Shown here: one piece after another, positions 22,672-30,030 of the stretch
Layout of the letters: every line of letters starts with the position of its first letter
How positions within the stretch are numbered: the first letter of the stretch is position 1
Origin: Myxocyprinus asiaticus
Lineage: Eukaryota > Chordata > Actinopteri > Cypriniformes > Catostomidae
Reading direction: 5' to 3'
Length of the DNA stretch: 64,000 bases
NCBI RefSeq assembly: GCF_019703515.2
Contig: NC_059358.1
Span: 45,270,594 to 45,334,593, forward strand
The notes under the pieces: model-generated
What the model saw: only the letters and a program-made list of their open reading frames with translations
What the model was told of the DNA's origin: nothing
The model's database searches: none
Position numbers and translations under genes: made by a program

Positions 22672-24846
22672 AACTCATTCCAAACCTGCATGCTGTTATT
22701 TTTCATTGGAAATTCTGAAGAATCTTCACACGATTTTCTGTATTACAGCAGTTCATAGTGACCACATCTGTCAAGCTCCATAAGAGTAAAATAAAAGTAG
22801 TCTATACCACTTATGTGCTATTTTCCAAGTCCTCTGAAACCATATGATATACAGTATAATGTATTATATTGAAGCTTTCAAATCTCATTCTCCATTTTTC
22901 ATATTCGATATTGTGTGGCATATTTAGTTACACCAATAGCATTTGCTTTCAATGACATCAAACCTGGAAAGAAGGGTGACGTGTTATGTTTGAATCCAAA
23001 TGCAAATGGAATTCGAGAGCTCAGCGAAGGGGAAGATGTATCAGTGAATAACTACTTAAAATGTACTAAAATATTGGTTGTTTGACTTGGACTTTAGAGC
23101 ATGACTCAAATGTACTACTTTTATTATGCTTTTATGGTATATTTTGTCCTTTTTGGACCATGACAGACATGGTAACCATAAACTGTTGTTGTTTGGAAAA
23201 AGAGCTGTGTTAAGATTTCTTTAAATTACTCCTTTTGTGTTCAGGGGCAGTGGTGGCTCAGCGGTTAAGGCTCTGGGTTACTGCTCAGAAGGTCGGGGGT
23301 TCAAGCCCCAGCACCGCCAAGATGCCACTGTTGGGCCCTTGAGCAAGGCCCTTGACCCTATCTGCTCCAGGGACACCGTATCATGGCTGACCCTGCACTC
23401 TGACCCCAGCCTAGCTGGGATATGTGAAAAAGAAGAATTTCACTGTATATGTGCAAATGTATAATGTGTGATAAATAAAGAAAATGATTAATTAATTATT
23501 ATTAATAGAAAAAGAACAGCAAATGGGGCTGGAATGACATGACAGTGAGAAAATAAGCATTTTCATTTTTGAGTGAACTATTCTTTCATGATTGTTATAT
23601 GTCATTCTAAAATTCTGAATTGGTTCCAAATGTAACATAACCTGAATAATTAATGATTTTTGCTGATGTTTTTCAGATGGCATTGAAATGGTGTTCATTG
23701 TAATTCCTGCATGCATTGTCTTATCATTTCTCATGATCATTACTGGGTTTACATGTTTTAGGAAAAATGATCGGTGAGCATCCACAGGCTTGTTATTTGT
23801 AACATAGGTTAGGCCAGTATTCGCAGTTTAATAAAATCTGTGTCTGATTGTCACAGGTTGAAGATGTGTGTGTGGCCCATAATTCCTGATCCAGCCAACA
23901 GCAGTATTAAGAGATGGACGACCACTGAATCATTGCAGGTAAGATGAACTTTTTTAGTGTATAAAGCTTCAGATATACCTGTCTGATTAATGTCTGCATT
24001 GTATTTTAATTGTTAATACTGTTGTGATAAGTTGGACCCTGTTCTTTGCATGTAATTTCTCCTTGTGCAAAAGAAAAATAAAGTGCAGAACTCGAGATTA
24101 TCATTAAATTTGCCTCGGCAGCCCTAAATATCATTTGAACAGCTGCAGAAAATTGTTCAATGGGAGAACCATGCCATGTTTTTTCCCTGCTACCCAGTCC
24201 GAAAAGACCTGCGACCCACTCTTGGGTCGCGAACCACCTGTTCATAAACACTGGCTTAGATCAAATTATCTCCAAAAATATTTTTATTAAAGAAATACAA
24301 TTTTCAGAATGTTAAAAAAAATTCATTTTGACTTGAGCTATTTTTAACATTGTTTCTTTTAAGGGCATGCCCCCCTTTAAAGAGGACAAGGACCCTGTGC
24401 TGGTGTATCTGTCCCACTTTAGTCTTCTGGATCTCTCTGGCAAAGAGCAGTGCAAGAGTGATTATGTTAAGGAGAACCTGTGGTCACATGACAGCGGCAG
24501 CCATGTTGAGGGTCACGACTCATTGCAGGCCTTCAGCAGTTACAACTCAGAGCAGGACAGGGACTCTATCCCTTATGCCACTGTTGTGTTCGGGGGTCCA
24601 TATCAAAGCCAGCCGGCCCCTCCTCCGGTCTACCTGCGCTCTGAGTCCACACAGCCCCTCTTAGGGGTGGAAGACCCTGGTAGTCCCCCACCCTATGAGA
24701 ATATGCCACGCAGAGGGAGTGTTTCTGAAGTAAACCACTTCACTACAGTCGCCCAGGATTTCACTGAAAATGAGGAGAATGAAGCAATTTTGGAAGATTT
24801 TCCGATGCTCAGATCCATGGAGTTTTGGGTTACTGACCACATCTAA
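8303..24846 (+). CDS. csf3r: Granulocyte colony-stimulating factor receptor (15 coding exons)
   Basis: This is a single-pass class I cytokine receptor at the cell surface. In vertebrates it binds G-CSF and signals through JAK/STAT to drive neutrophil production. The exons are 8303-8363, 9524-9826, 13429-13564, 14137-14306, 14739-14896, 14996-15146, 15945-16015, 17748-17946, 18057-18245, 21935-22033, 22177-22323, 22413-22544, 23677-23773, 23857-23938 and 24364-24846. All have AG/GT borders, and the phases fit into 825 codons plus stop (human CSF3R is about 836). Approximate residue layout: signal peptide 1-21, Ig-like 22-121, cytokine module D2-D3 122-327 with WSEWS at 312-316, three FnIII domains 327-606, membrane span 610-633, box 1 WPIIPDP at 644-650, and a tail with YQSQ at 745, YLRSESTQPLL at 755 and YENM at 776. 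The Ig domain with YPPAVPQNLSC after it, and the tail YLRxxSTQPLL...YEN, favour Csf3r over gp130, LIFR or IL12RB2. Confidence 0.95.
8874..8918. repeat. (TA)n(TG)n microsatellite
   Basis: A TA run (8875-8898) followed directly by a GT run (8899-8918) lies in csf3r intron 1. The rest of intron 1 (8364-9523) holds nothing I recognise. Confidence 0.95.
9524..9826 (+). CDS. csf3r: csf3r coding exon 2: Ig-like domain
   Basis: This exon encodes the N-terminal Ig-like domain that contacts the ligand in the G-CSF receptor. Visible features are GSPISASCSIKDGC, the core W in WHVEWKLN, and a CCVCVEDDC cysteine cluster near the end. The acceptor is CCCACAG and the donor GGAT/GTAAGG, phase 1 on both sides. 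Confidence 0.92.
10018..11392 (-). mobile_element. Truncated DIRS-like retrotransposon with one terminal repeat
   Basis: This lies in csf3r intron 2. The right end (about 11230-11392) matches the terminal repeat of the DIRS element at 56.8-62.3 kb (TATACCCGTATGTCCGGGGG, CCCCTAGTGTCACTACATCG). Leftward on the minus strand, a gag-like ORF (10473-10916) shares blocks such as HCENMTMA, PPRTSHSPAHS and ASESGLV with the DIRS gag frame. A further piece at about 10020-10330 reads IPQVDKAVAVHFCPQN and AYGAAGQAASTLHAMA, a DIRS gag C-terminal block. There is no RT, RNase H or recombinase, so this is a 5' fragment cut at about 10018. Confidence 0.8.
11466..12884. mobile_element. DNA-transposon-like element with inverted ends
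   Basis: In csf3r intron 2, ACACCGATCAACCACAACAT near 11472 is mirrored by GGTTTTAATGTTGTGGCTGA then TCGGTGTA near 12853-12881. A subterminal block with GGTGGCACGAGAGGGACGTA lies inside the right end. This terminal sequence recurs in fish genomes as I know them, but I do not assign a superfamily. No transposase frame is visible. A separate sequence of the AAAGTAACTCGTTA...GCGTTACT type lies at 11510-11630, so a second insertion may sit inside. Confidence 0.7.
12885..13428. other. Remainder of csf3r intron 2, nothing recognised
   Basis: Unique-looking noncoding sequence ends in the pyrimidine-rich acceptor tract before exon 3. No repeat ends or reading frames of note. Confidence 0.5.
13429..13564 (+). 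CDS. csf3r: csf3r coding exon 3: D2 (first half)
   Basis: The exon starts at TTTACAG and reads YPPAVPQNLSC...GCQWDPGQET, giving the first conserved cysteine pair and the CxW of the cytokine-binding module. I chose the donor at ACG/GTACTT because it leaves phase 2, as exon 4 requires, and gives a D2 of family length. It is a weaker donor than CAG/GTAATG at 13635, which would break the frame. Confidence 0.75.
14137..14306 (+). CDS. csf3r: csf3r coding exon 4: D2 (second half)
   Basis: The exon reads YVLPPHVHTLWIPRSEI then FYVTAVSALGNSTS, matching the F/G strand region of D2 (the AxNALG block). It begins after TTTCCTCAG and ends TCAG/GTATGT in phase 1. Confidence 0.9.
14456..14640 (+). repeat. 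Fish dispersed repeat fragment plus poly(T)
   Basis: Intron 4 carries AAAGGAATAGTTCATCCAAA, the start of a dispersed repeat very common in cyprinid-type genomes, followed by a T-rich run near 14601-14620. The fragment is short and noncoding. Confidence 0.6.
14739..14896 (+). CDS. csf3r: csf3r coding exon 5: D3 (first half)
   Basis: The exon reads AKFNPPEIQRVE, then a WCFKKPQQW block and VELSL. It is the N-terminal half of the WSxWS-bearing domain. The acceptor is TTTTTTCAG and the donor CTG/GTGAGC, phase 0. Confidence 0.9.
14996..15146 (+). CDS. csf3r: csf3r coding exon 6: D3 (second half) with WSEWS
   Basis: The exon contains CGLLHGTNYRTKMRVRYSSG followed by WSEWSEW. The WSxWS signature of class I cytokine receptors is encoded at 15101-15115. 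The acceptor is TTCCAG and the donor AAGG/GTATGT, phase 1. Confidence 0.95.
15779..15836. repeat. (TA)n and (GATA)n microsatellites
   Basis: Intron 6 has a TA run (15779-15797) followed by GATA/GACA repeats (15801-15836). Confidence 0.95.
15945..16015 (+). CDS. csf3r: csf3r coding exon 7: FnIII-1 (first half)
   Basis: A short 71-base exon reads APTGRLHTWLKIQDNNETAQLYWK, matching the APTxRLDTWW start of the membrane-proximal fibronectin array. It begins at CTTTTCAG and ends AAG/GTGAGA, phase 0. Confidence 0.88.
16165..16275 (+). repeat. Fish dispersed repeat fragment
   Basis: Intron 7 contains AAAGGAATGTTCGGGTTCAA, followed by CAAGTTATGCTC and ATCGACAGCATC. This resembles a dispersed repeat (GGAATATTCCGGGTTCAA type) that I know as frequent in cyprinids. 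It is a fragment without ends. Confidence 0.5.
16874..17180. repeat. (CA)n microsatellite split by a short MITE
   Basis: A CA run (16874-16910) is followed by a 249-bp element (16912-17160). Its ends are inverted: CAGGTTTGTTTCACTATATA on the left, TATAGTGAAACCTG on the right. Directly after it come more CA repeats (about 17161-17175). The inner copies of GTGAGGAC and GTCCTCACT are also mirror related. It carries no coding sequence and is probably a miniature inverted-repeat element inside a pre-existing CA tract, in csf3r intron 7. Confidence 0.75.
17748..17946 (+). CDS. csf3r: csf3r coding exon 8: FnIII-1 (second half)
   Basis: The exon reads NGWNISYIVES through VRKIYLRATNAAGSSNRTE. This is a typical FnIII F/G strand with an N-glycosylation sequon (NRT). 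It follows a 1.7 kb intron with microsatellites and a MITE. The donor is AAAG/GTATTG, phase 1. Confidence 0.88.
18057..18245 (+). CDS. csf3r: csf3r coding exon 9: FnIII-2 (first half)
   Basis: The exon reads GLGAVSNFSVRPHSETSLL, then ITWERP and GYVLEWRS, matching the WxPP...GYVIEW pattern of Csf3r. The acceptor is TTTTTATAG and the donor ACAG/GTATGG, phase 1. Confidence 0.9.
18575..19815. mobile_element. Foldback (long inverted repeat) element in csf3r intron 9
   Basis: Two arms of about 470 bases (18575-19049 and about 19347-19815) are inverted copies around a loop of about 300 bases. Ends are TATGGGATCAAAATCCC and GGGATTTTGATCCCATA. A direct CAACAC flanks both sides (18569-18574 and 19816-19821) and looks like a 6-bp target duplication. 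Inside each arm is a degenerate array of about 20 bases (AATAATAAGC..AGATCAAA), then a poly(A/T) run, then an inner arm ending in AGTTCTTGATCGACA / TGTCGATCAAGAACT. No transposase is visible. Such long-arm elements are usually non-autonomous DNA transposons; I cannot name the superfamily. Confidence 0.88.
21190..21445. repeat. GCTGGT/ACCAGC-rich dispersed repeat
   Basis: Intron 9 contains many copies of CTGGT and ACCAG-type words (GACCAGCTTAGACC, TATGCTGGTTTGGTGCTGGT, AGACCAGCATCC, GCTGGTGACCAGCAATGG) with local dyad symmetry. Degenerate repeats of this style are common in cyprinid introns. Noncoding. Confidence 0.6.
21486..21701. mobile_element. Short MITE-like element
   Basis: About 215 bases in intron 9 are bounded by AGGCCACATCCACA on the left and TGTGGATGTGGCC on the right, inverted copies of each other. 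Noncoding and too short for a transposase. Confidence 0.65.
21935..22033 (+). CDS. csf3r: csf3r coding exon 10: FnIII-2 (second half)
   Basis: A 99-base exon reads GIKPYKPYEISIYPKYVGRI and then GPPVTVTAYSSEK. It resembles the IRPFQLYEI...GPSQHVYAYSQE block of mammalian CSF3R. The preceding intron is 3.7 kb because of inserted repeats. The donor is AAAG/GTTAGT, phase 1. Confidence 0.9.
22177..22323 (+). CDS. csf3r: csf3r coding exon 11: FnIII-3 (first half)
   Basis: The exon reads APSMAPEWKNWKFHHSKVKL, then SWDEIPLEQRNGIVRRYTVYFW. Two phase-compatible donors exist: CAAG/GTATTC ending at 22323 and GTTG/GTAATA ending at 22344. They differ by 21 bases (7 residues). I took the first; both keep the gene in frame. 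Confidence 0.85.
22413..22544 (+). CDS. csf3r: csf3r coding exon 12: FnIII-3 (second half)
   Basis: The exon reads VEETNQTHVWMNVKPKSTYK, then GFLEVHTMGGSFNGSVTIL. It ends the extracellular array just before the membrane span. Sequons are NQT and NGS. The acceptor is TATTTCAAG and the donor ATTG/GTGAAT, phase 1. Confidence 0.88.
22585..23600. repeat. Inverted dispersed-repeat ends around a (TA)n tract and a SINE
   Basis: Intron 12 has GGAATAATTCACCCAAAA, interrupted by a 56-base TA run (22614-22669), then TCATTCCAAACCTGCATGCT. Near 23540-23588 the mirror form appears (CATTTTTGAGTGAACTATTC). This is either one element with inverted ends or two opposed fragments of the same family. Confidence 0.6.
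23244..23490 (+). mobile_element. tRNA-derived SINE
   Basis: The head starts GGGGCAGTGGTGGCTCAG and has an RNA polymerase III A box (TGGCTCAGCGG, 23254-23264) and B box (GGTTCAAGCCC, 23298-23308). The body reads CCACTGTTGGGCCCTTGAGC, and the end is AT-rich (AATAAAGAAAATGATTAATT). It sits in csf3r intron 12 in gene orientation. This SINE type is widespread in fish. Confidence 0.88.
23677..23773 (+). CDS. csf3r: csf3r coding exon 13: transmembrane segment
   Basis: The exon encodes MVFIVIPACIVLSFLMIITG then FTCF, a single hydrophobic span of about 24 residues, followed by the basic stop-transfer RKNDR. It begins after TTTTTCAG and ends CG/GTGAGC, phase 2. Confidence 0.92.
23857..23938 (+). CDS. 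csf3r: csf3r coding exon 14: box 1
   Basis: The exon encodes LKMCVWPIIPDPANSSIKRW. The WPxxPDP core is the box 1 JAK-docking motif, and the PDPA.SS context matches Csf3r closely. The acceptor is TGTCACAG and the donor CAG/GTAAGA, phase 0. Confidence 0.95.
24364..24846 (+). CDS. csf3r: csf3r coding exon 15: cytoplasmic tail and stop
   Basis: The last exon begins GMPPFKEDKDPVLVYLSHF (box 2-like) and has tyrosines at residues 680, 699, 725, 736, 745, 755 and 776. Y745 lies in YQSQ (the YxxQ STAT3-type motif), Y755 in YLRSESTQPLL (the box 3-like block shared with mammals) and Y776 in YENM (a YxN Grb2-type motif). An acidic C-terminus (DFTENEENEAILEDFPML) ends at TAA 24844-24846. Confidence 0.95.
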   Translation, partial: GMPPFKEDKDPVLVYLSHFSLLDLSGKEQCKSDYVKENLWSHDSGSHVEGHDSLQAFSSYNSEQDRDSIPYATVVFGGPYQSQPAPPPVYLRSESTQPLLGVEDPGSPPPYENMPRRGSVSEVNHFTTVAQDFTENEENEAILEDFPMLRSMEFWVTDHI

Positions 24847-25619
24847 ACACAAAGTCAGTAAATGCCTGTGCTTCTTATACAATTATAAGATGTAAAGTGT
24901 GGAACTTCTTTGGTCGTATTTTGAAAGGAATATGGAAAGAAACATACAGTACTTAAAAGCTCTGAATGTCATTGCAATAGATAACAAAATGTCAAAGTAA
25001 GTGGCATTTATTTTAGGGAAAGACAGCACAAGCACACTTCTCGTGAAAAAAGAAGTTTGTTGGGTTTGAAATGATGAAATAATATTTATAGTGTTCAAAA
25101 TGAAATCGAAAAGTATTTTTAAATTCGGAAAAAGAGATTAAGTGTAATTTGTTCTATAAATATAATGCAATGGCATTCAGACATTTTAAGTGTGGCTAAA
25201 GTGTCCAAATAGTTTCAGGAAATCCTAAGGACTGAATTATGCTTCAATGTATGTTTTTTGGCCATAAATGGCATTTTTGAGAGTATAATTTGAATTATAC
25301 AAAAATAAGAAATAAAATAAAAAGCATATTACAAAAGGAGCGCAAATGGAAATTGTAGCAGAATATAGGTGTTTTTCGACATTCATAATTACTCACTGAT
25401 ACTTTATAAATGCTACATGTTTTTGCCGTATACATTCACTTTTTGTTTGCATCCATGGAGCTTAAAATCCAGCATTTTTATGCACTTGAATATTTCAATA
25501 GAATAGCCAGTGTGGCTATATCTGGCAATGTAGCAACTTTGCCGGAAGGACAAAATAAAAGTGTGACAATTTATCAGTATAGTCCAGAGCCCCTTAGAGG
25601 ACAACGATAGAACTTAAAA

Positions 25620-25870
25620 AGTTTTGCATTTCCTCACAATAGTTTGAATCCCTCTAAGTATGCTTTGCTTTCATTTGCAATAGTTTGTGTTCCCTCACAT
25701 GTTTTGCATTTCCTTGCAACAGACTGTTTTCCCTAGCAAAAAGTTTTATTTCCTCACAACAGTTTGCATCCCTTTAAGTACTTTTTGCTTTTCTTCTCAA
25801 TTGTTTGCTTTCCCTCACAATACGTTTTGCGTTCATTCACAATTATTTTGAGTTCCCTTGCTGTACATTT
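25620..25870. repeat. Degenerate minisatellite (GTTTTGCATTTCCTCACAA-type)
   Basis: A block of GTTTTGCATTTCCTCACAAT, AGTTTGAATCCCTCTAAGTA and TGCTTTGCTTTC recurs about 120 bases later with variation. It has internal subunits of about 20-25 bases all containing GTTTGC/TTTTGC and TCCCTCACA. Noncoding. Confidence 0.75.
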
Positions 25871-25879
25871 ATCAATCCC

Positions 25880-26200
25880 TTTCAAAAATTAACCATAGTT
25901 TTATTACAGTAACCAAAGTTGAACTATGGTGTTTGTAGTAAAACCATAGTAACTACAAAACTGACCATAGCTTTACTACAGTAACTATACTTCCACTGTC
26001 TTATTTGTTGTAAAACCATAGTAACCACAAAATGTACAATGGTTTTACTACAGTAACAAGCAATTTCACCATGATATATTTACACATGATGGTAAAACCG
26101 TAGCAGCAAAACAGGAAAACCAAAACTATGGTAAACTATTCTTCATTTTACTATAGTAAGACCATGTTTAATTTTTAAAACCATGGTTCTAGTGATAAAT
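25880..26200. repeat. Interspersed ACCATAGT/ACTATGGT dyad repeats
   Basis: ACCATAG and CTATGGT words alternate about every 25-40 bases (TAAAACCATAGTAACTACAA, GGTTTTACTACAGTAACAAG and so on), giving strong local dyad symmetry. An (AAAT)n tail lies near 26197-26215. This is a known style of fish low-complexity repeat. Confidence 0.65.
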
Positions 26201-27306
26201 AAATAAATAAATAAAAGGGTTACAGGGTTACTGGTTTTTTTATTGCAAAATGATTCTTTTAATTACTATAGTATTGGCTTTTCGGGACTATTACATTGGT
26301 TTTACCACAAATGCCATGGTAATGACATTCTCAAAATAGCCTCAGTTTTAAACCTTAACATGTAGCCTTGTGAGCTCTAAATCATTTATAACATTTTAAA
26401 GGAATGTTACACCAGTAAATATGTGAATTTAAAACATGGTGTTTTTTCTCCAGTAATTGTGCTACACAGCTGTAATATTGTTGAAGTACTTCTGTTCTGT
26501 ATTAACTATGAGGTGCTATTTTCTGTCCACTTGCAATCTGTAATGGCTGTCTCAAACTTTGTTTTGTTTTCATATGGGACTTTTATTTTGAAGTTCAGTT
26601 TCTATGATTAGCAATGTTCAGAATGGAATTTTACCACAAAACTTGTGTAAAATATGTATACTGTGTACAGTATGACAATGTTCTGTATGCTTACAATACC
26701 CAGGTGACCAACTTCACTTCCAGTGTGATAAATGAACCAGAAATATTATCATCTGCAGTTTTTTTTTTTTAGGTTATTTCCCTGGTCCTTTGTCATGTTT
26801 TGTGTGTTCTCACCTGACTGTTTGGTGAGATGTCTGCTTCACTTCTGATTTAAGGTCCATGTCAAATCATGATTATATAGTTAGTCATGTTTTTGGAATC
26901 AAATTATGTTTTGTAGTATCAGTTCATATTTTCATCAGTTTGTTTGTTTGTTTTTTGTACTCTTTCTTAATAAAATCTGCAGTGGGATTCAGCATCTGAT
27001 TTTGACTGCCACATTGTTACACTGCCCATAGAAGCCCATGATCAAGGGATCAGCAACCTCGGGCATACATATATTAAATATATGTATGTAGAAATGTTGA
27101 CATTTCGTGTCTACATGTCAAAACATTCTTCATTATTGCACACAGCCCGTTTTCTGTAGTTATGAGCTGTGGGAAGTATAGGAATCCAAACACTCCAGAA
27201 GTAGGACTAAATTGCATTTACCAGCTGAAGCACACACCAACACTGGTCAAACACTTAACAGGGCTGAACACTTAGGTGATGACATGCTTTACATCTAAAA
27301 AGTTGC

Positions 27307-27999
27307 GGTAACACTTTATTTTACAGTGTCCCTGTTACAGTGTAATTACCCAAGTATGTACAGAGTACTAAATAATGTAATAACATGAAACAGCATGTAC
27401 TTACACATTGTAATTATGTAGGTGAAAAGACAAGTATTATTATGTATTGTAACAGGCAAGTCTTATTATATACCTATTTGTGTAACAGGAAGATCTTGTC
27501 ACAGTGGAACAGACAAATGTTGTTACATATAATAGCTTTATAATTACATTAAAATGACACAATATTGGGGGGCCTGGGTAGCTCAGTGGTAAAATACGCT
27601 GGCTACCACCCCTGGAGTTCGCTAGTTCGAATCCCAGGGCGTGCTGAGTGACTCCAGCCAGGTCTCCTAAGCAACCAAATTGGCCCGGTTGCTAGGCAGG
27701 GTAGGGTCACATGGGGTAACCTCCTCGTGGTCGCTATAATGTGGTTTGTTCTCGGTGGGGCGCATGGTGAATTGAGCGCGGACGCCACGGTGGATGGCCT
27801 CCACACGCTCTATGTCTCCGTGGCAACGCGCTCGACAAGCCACGTGATAAGATGCGCGGGCTGACTGTCTGGACTTACAGCGCATTGGGAATTGGGCATT
27901 CCAAATTGGGAGAAAAAAGGGGAAAAATCCCCCCCAAAAAAATAAAATAAATAAATTATACAATATTACTTGTATTAATCACTGTAAAATAAAGTGTAT
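27307..27999. mobile_element. Fish MITE interrupted by a SINE
   Basis: The left end GGTAACACTTTATTTTACAG (27307) is mirrored by CACTGTAAAATAAAGTGTA (27980-27998). The interior has stepwise TGTAATTA / ACAGG words. A SINE with its own target duplication occupies 27567-27959, so the MITE was here first. No transposase frame. Confidence 0.8.
27567..27959 (+). mobile_element. tRNA-derived SINE (CCTGGGTAGCTCAGTGG family), copy 1
   Basis: A box TAGCTCAGTGG (27579-27589) and B box AGTTCGAATCC (27624-27634) mark the tRNA-like head. The body reads AGCAACCAAATTGGCCCGG and GGTAACCTCCTCGTGGTCGC, and the end TTGGGCATTCCAAATTGGG is followed by an A-rich tail. ACAATATT flanks both sides (27559-27566, 27960-27967) as a target-site duplication. 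Three further copies of this family lie in the window. Confidence 0.9.
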
Positions 28000-28599
28000 C
28001 TAGACTGTACTTAGGTGTACTTCATGAGTAACTATGTACCTTAACAAGCTGTGCTTAAGTTTAAATTATCTCACTAGTAGGCCCCATCTTTAAGCGTATT
28101 TACACATCTACCTGCCTGGCATTACATAGACATTAATGAACATGACATGCACAAATTTATTTAAGAATACAAAAACTTTATTATAACATCAAATTGAGGG
28201 TAAACGTTTCTCATTGAAAGCTATGGGTTTACAAGCCTGAAATATAATTACATACAAATAAAATTAAATACATTTAATTTTCTGTCATTTCCACAGAGCA
28301 GTTCGTTGTGAGTGCAACTCTGTAGGGTCACTTTATATATAGCCTATAAATCTGTGATTAAATCATAAAACAATACAAAAACACGTTCACCTCAAACCAT
28401 GATTTATATTTCAGTGATTATTATCATCATTATAATTATTATGTTTGCATTTATAATTGTTTTTAGATCTTAATTTTTATTAGTAATTTTCCATCTGTTG
28501 TCATACTTGCATGATGGTAAATAGAAAGGTGGTTTTATATTATTTCTTTTTTTACTACTTTGTTATTTTAATTGCTTTTTCGTCCATGTCTTCCTGATA
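28000..28599. other. AT-rich intergenic stretch, nothing recognised
   Basis: No reading frame, terminal repeat or polymerase III box pair seen. Confidence 0.5.
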
Positions 28600-28619
28600 G
28601 AAATGAAAACGGTTGTACA

Positions 28620-28860
28620 GTCCAAACAGTTCATAGAGTTCACAGAGGCTTTATTGTCTGGGCAGAGACTGAGGCACATCTGGGCATAGAACTTCTAGCT
28701 AAGTCTAAAACTACATTCATCACACATAAAGACAAACATTCCAAGTTATAGGTAGGCACAGCATTAACCGTAACACAATCCTTTGCTGTTCTTTGGTCAT
28801 AACACAAAGTCATAGTAGAACCTGACAATGGATACTAGGACCAAAACGTTAGAGGAAAGG
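28620..28860 (-). repeat. Putative 3' LTR remnant
   Basis: Minus-strand sequence from about 28860 down to 28610 contains AATAAA followed by GCCTCTGTGAACTCTATGAA and a TGTACAACC-type end, as in an LTR R/U5. It has no paired copy, so this is inferred from position after env and from the poly(A) signal. Confidence 0.4.
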
Positions 28861-28864
28861 AGGG

Positions 28865-30030
28865 TTAGAGGTTAAAAGGCTTATCCTTGGAAATGATTGG
28901 GGTTAACCTGTGGATGGGCTCAGGCTGGTGTGTACAACACGGCTGTACTAGAAGGAGGGAGTCCAGTCTGGCCTGTAAGTTTTGAATGTACCTGTACATG
29001 GCGTGTGCAATAATTGCCGTGATGATCCAACCACTAAGAAGGAGCCCAAGGGTGACCAGACTGATAGGGTGTTCTTGGTAAGATGACGATCTGCTTATGT
29101 GACTAGGAAATATAGTGGTCAAGCCAGTCAGCTTGAGACTGAACTTCACTAATTTTGTCCCCTCAGCCTGAAGCTGCTGTTGAAGAGTGTCATGAATGGT
29201 GAGGTTGTGACCTCTAAATGCATCCATGATCTCAATTCCCGCATCATGTTGTCGACGCTGAGATGATGGAGGACAATATCATCAATGTGCATGGTGGCTT
29301 CTTGGGGAACCATTAAGAACACCGTCTGGTTTGATAGGGTTAGTTTAGTGGCTGTATCATGGTGGTCGTATGACATTAGAACTTCGGTGGCTGATGTTAA
29401 CGAGTCAGCGATTGCCTGCTTGCTCTTTATCTCTGTTCCTTCATCTTTGACAGACATGCTTGACACTTTTGTTCAGGGGATTCAGCTCTTAGGCCGCAGA
29501 GGTAGTTAGTCGCCTCTCTAACAAAGGGGTTGCTTGGACAAACCCAATAAATGTCCTTTGTCTTGGTATACAGGTTAGGGATAAGGTAGAGCGAGGGGTC
29601 CTCATCGTGGTAGGTGAGTGTTGGTGGTTTTTTGAGGTGAATGTGTGTGTTACCTCTCCGAAAACCAACATTCAGTATGGGCTTTAGTCAGTATATATTC
29701 TGCCTTTCTATGATGGGTAGATTGAGGATGAATCCTATTTCGAGGTTCTGAAAATTTACATAGATTCGAATTGCACTGCCAAGACTATATGCCAGGTGTA
29801 TCTGTGAAGGTTGCACAACGGAGGTAGTAGCAGATCTAAGGATTTGTTTGACAAGGTCTAGGGAGACCAGGTAAGCTGGAATCCTTCCACCACTCAGACT
29901 GTTGACTGAGGAGAGCATTTCCCTGATGAGGTCCTAGACTGTTGACCGAGGAGCTAATTTCCCTGATGAGGTCCTGCATTAGATCTCTAACGATACGCAC
30001 ATAAGTTATGTCTTCTCTGACAACTTTCAT
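28865..30030 (-). pseudogene. env-like remnant
   Basis: Minus-strand frames here (30030-29836, 29671-29489, 29466-29149, 29227-28865) look like pieces of one envelope-type gene. The last encodes a hydrophobic span (SLVTLGLLLSGWIITAIIA) with a short tail after it, as in a retroviral transmembrane subunit. Position downstream of integrase supports this. The pieces are in different frames, and a 40-bp duplication at 29897-29974 adds damage. I do not see an unambiguous CX6CC or furin site, so the family is uncertain. Confidence 0.5.
29897..29974. repeat. 40-bp tandem duplication
   Basis: GACTGTTGACTGAGGAG...CCCTGATGAGGTCCT is repeated head to tail with few changes (copies at 29897 and 29937), inside the env-like remnant. 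Confidence 0.9.

Larger units (their letters stand above)
24847..26995 (+). other. csf3r: Probable csf3r 3' untranslated region and downstream flank
   Basis: No further coding is visible after the stop. Candidate poly(A) signals are AATAAA at 25311-25316, one near 25553, and 26969-26974, the last preceded by T-rich sequence and followed by CTGCAGTGGG. Which one is used cannot be decided from sequence. Two repeat blocks (25620-25870 and 25880-26200) lie within this interval and would be in the transcript if the distal signal is used. Confidence 0.45.

Noticed and set aside
27579..27634. tRNA gene (A and B boxes)
   Set aside because: The boxes belong to the head of a SINE with a long non-tRNA body and target duplication; no cloverleaf is expected to be intact. 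The same applies at 23254-23308.
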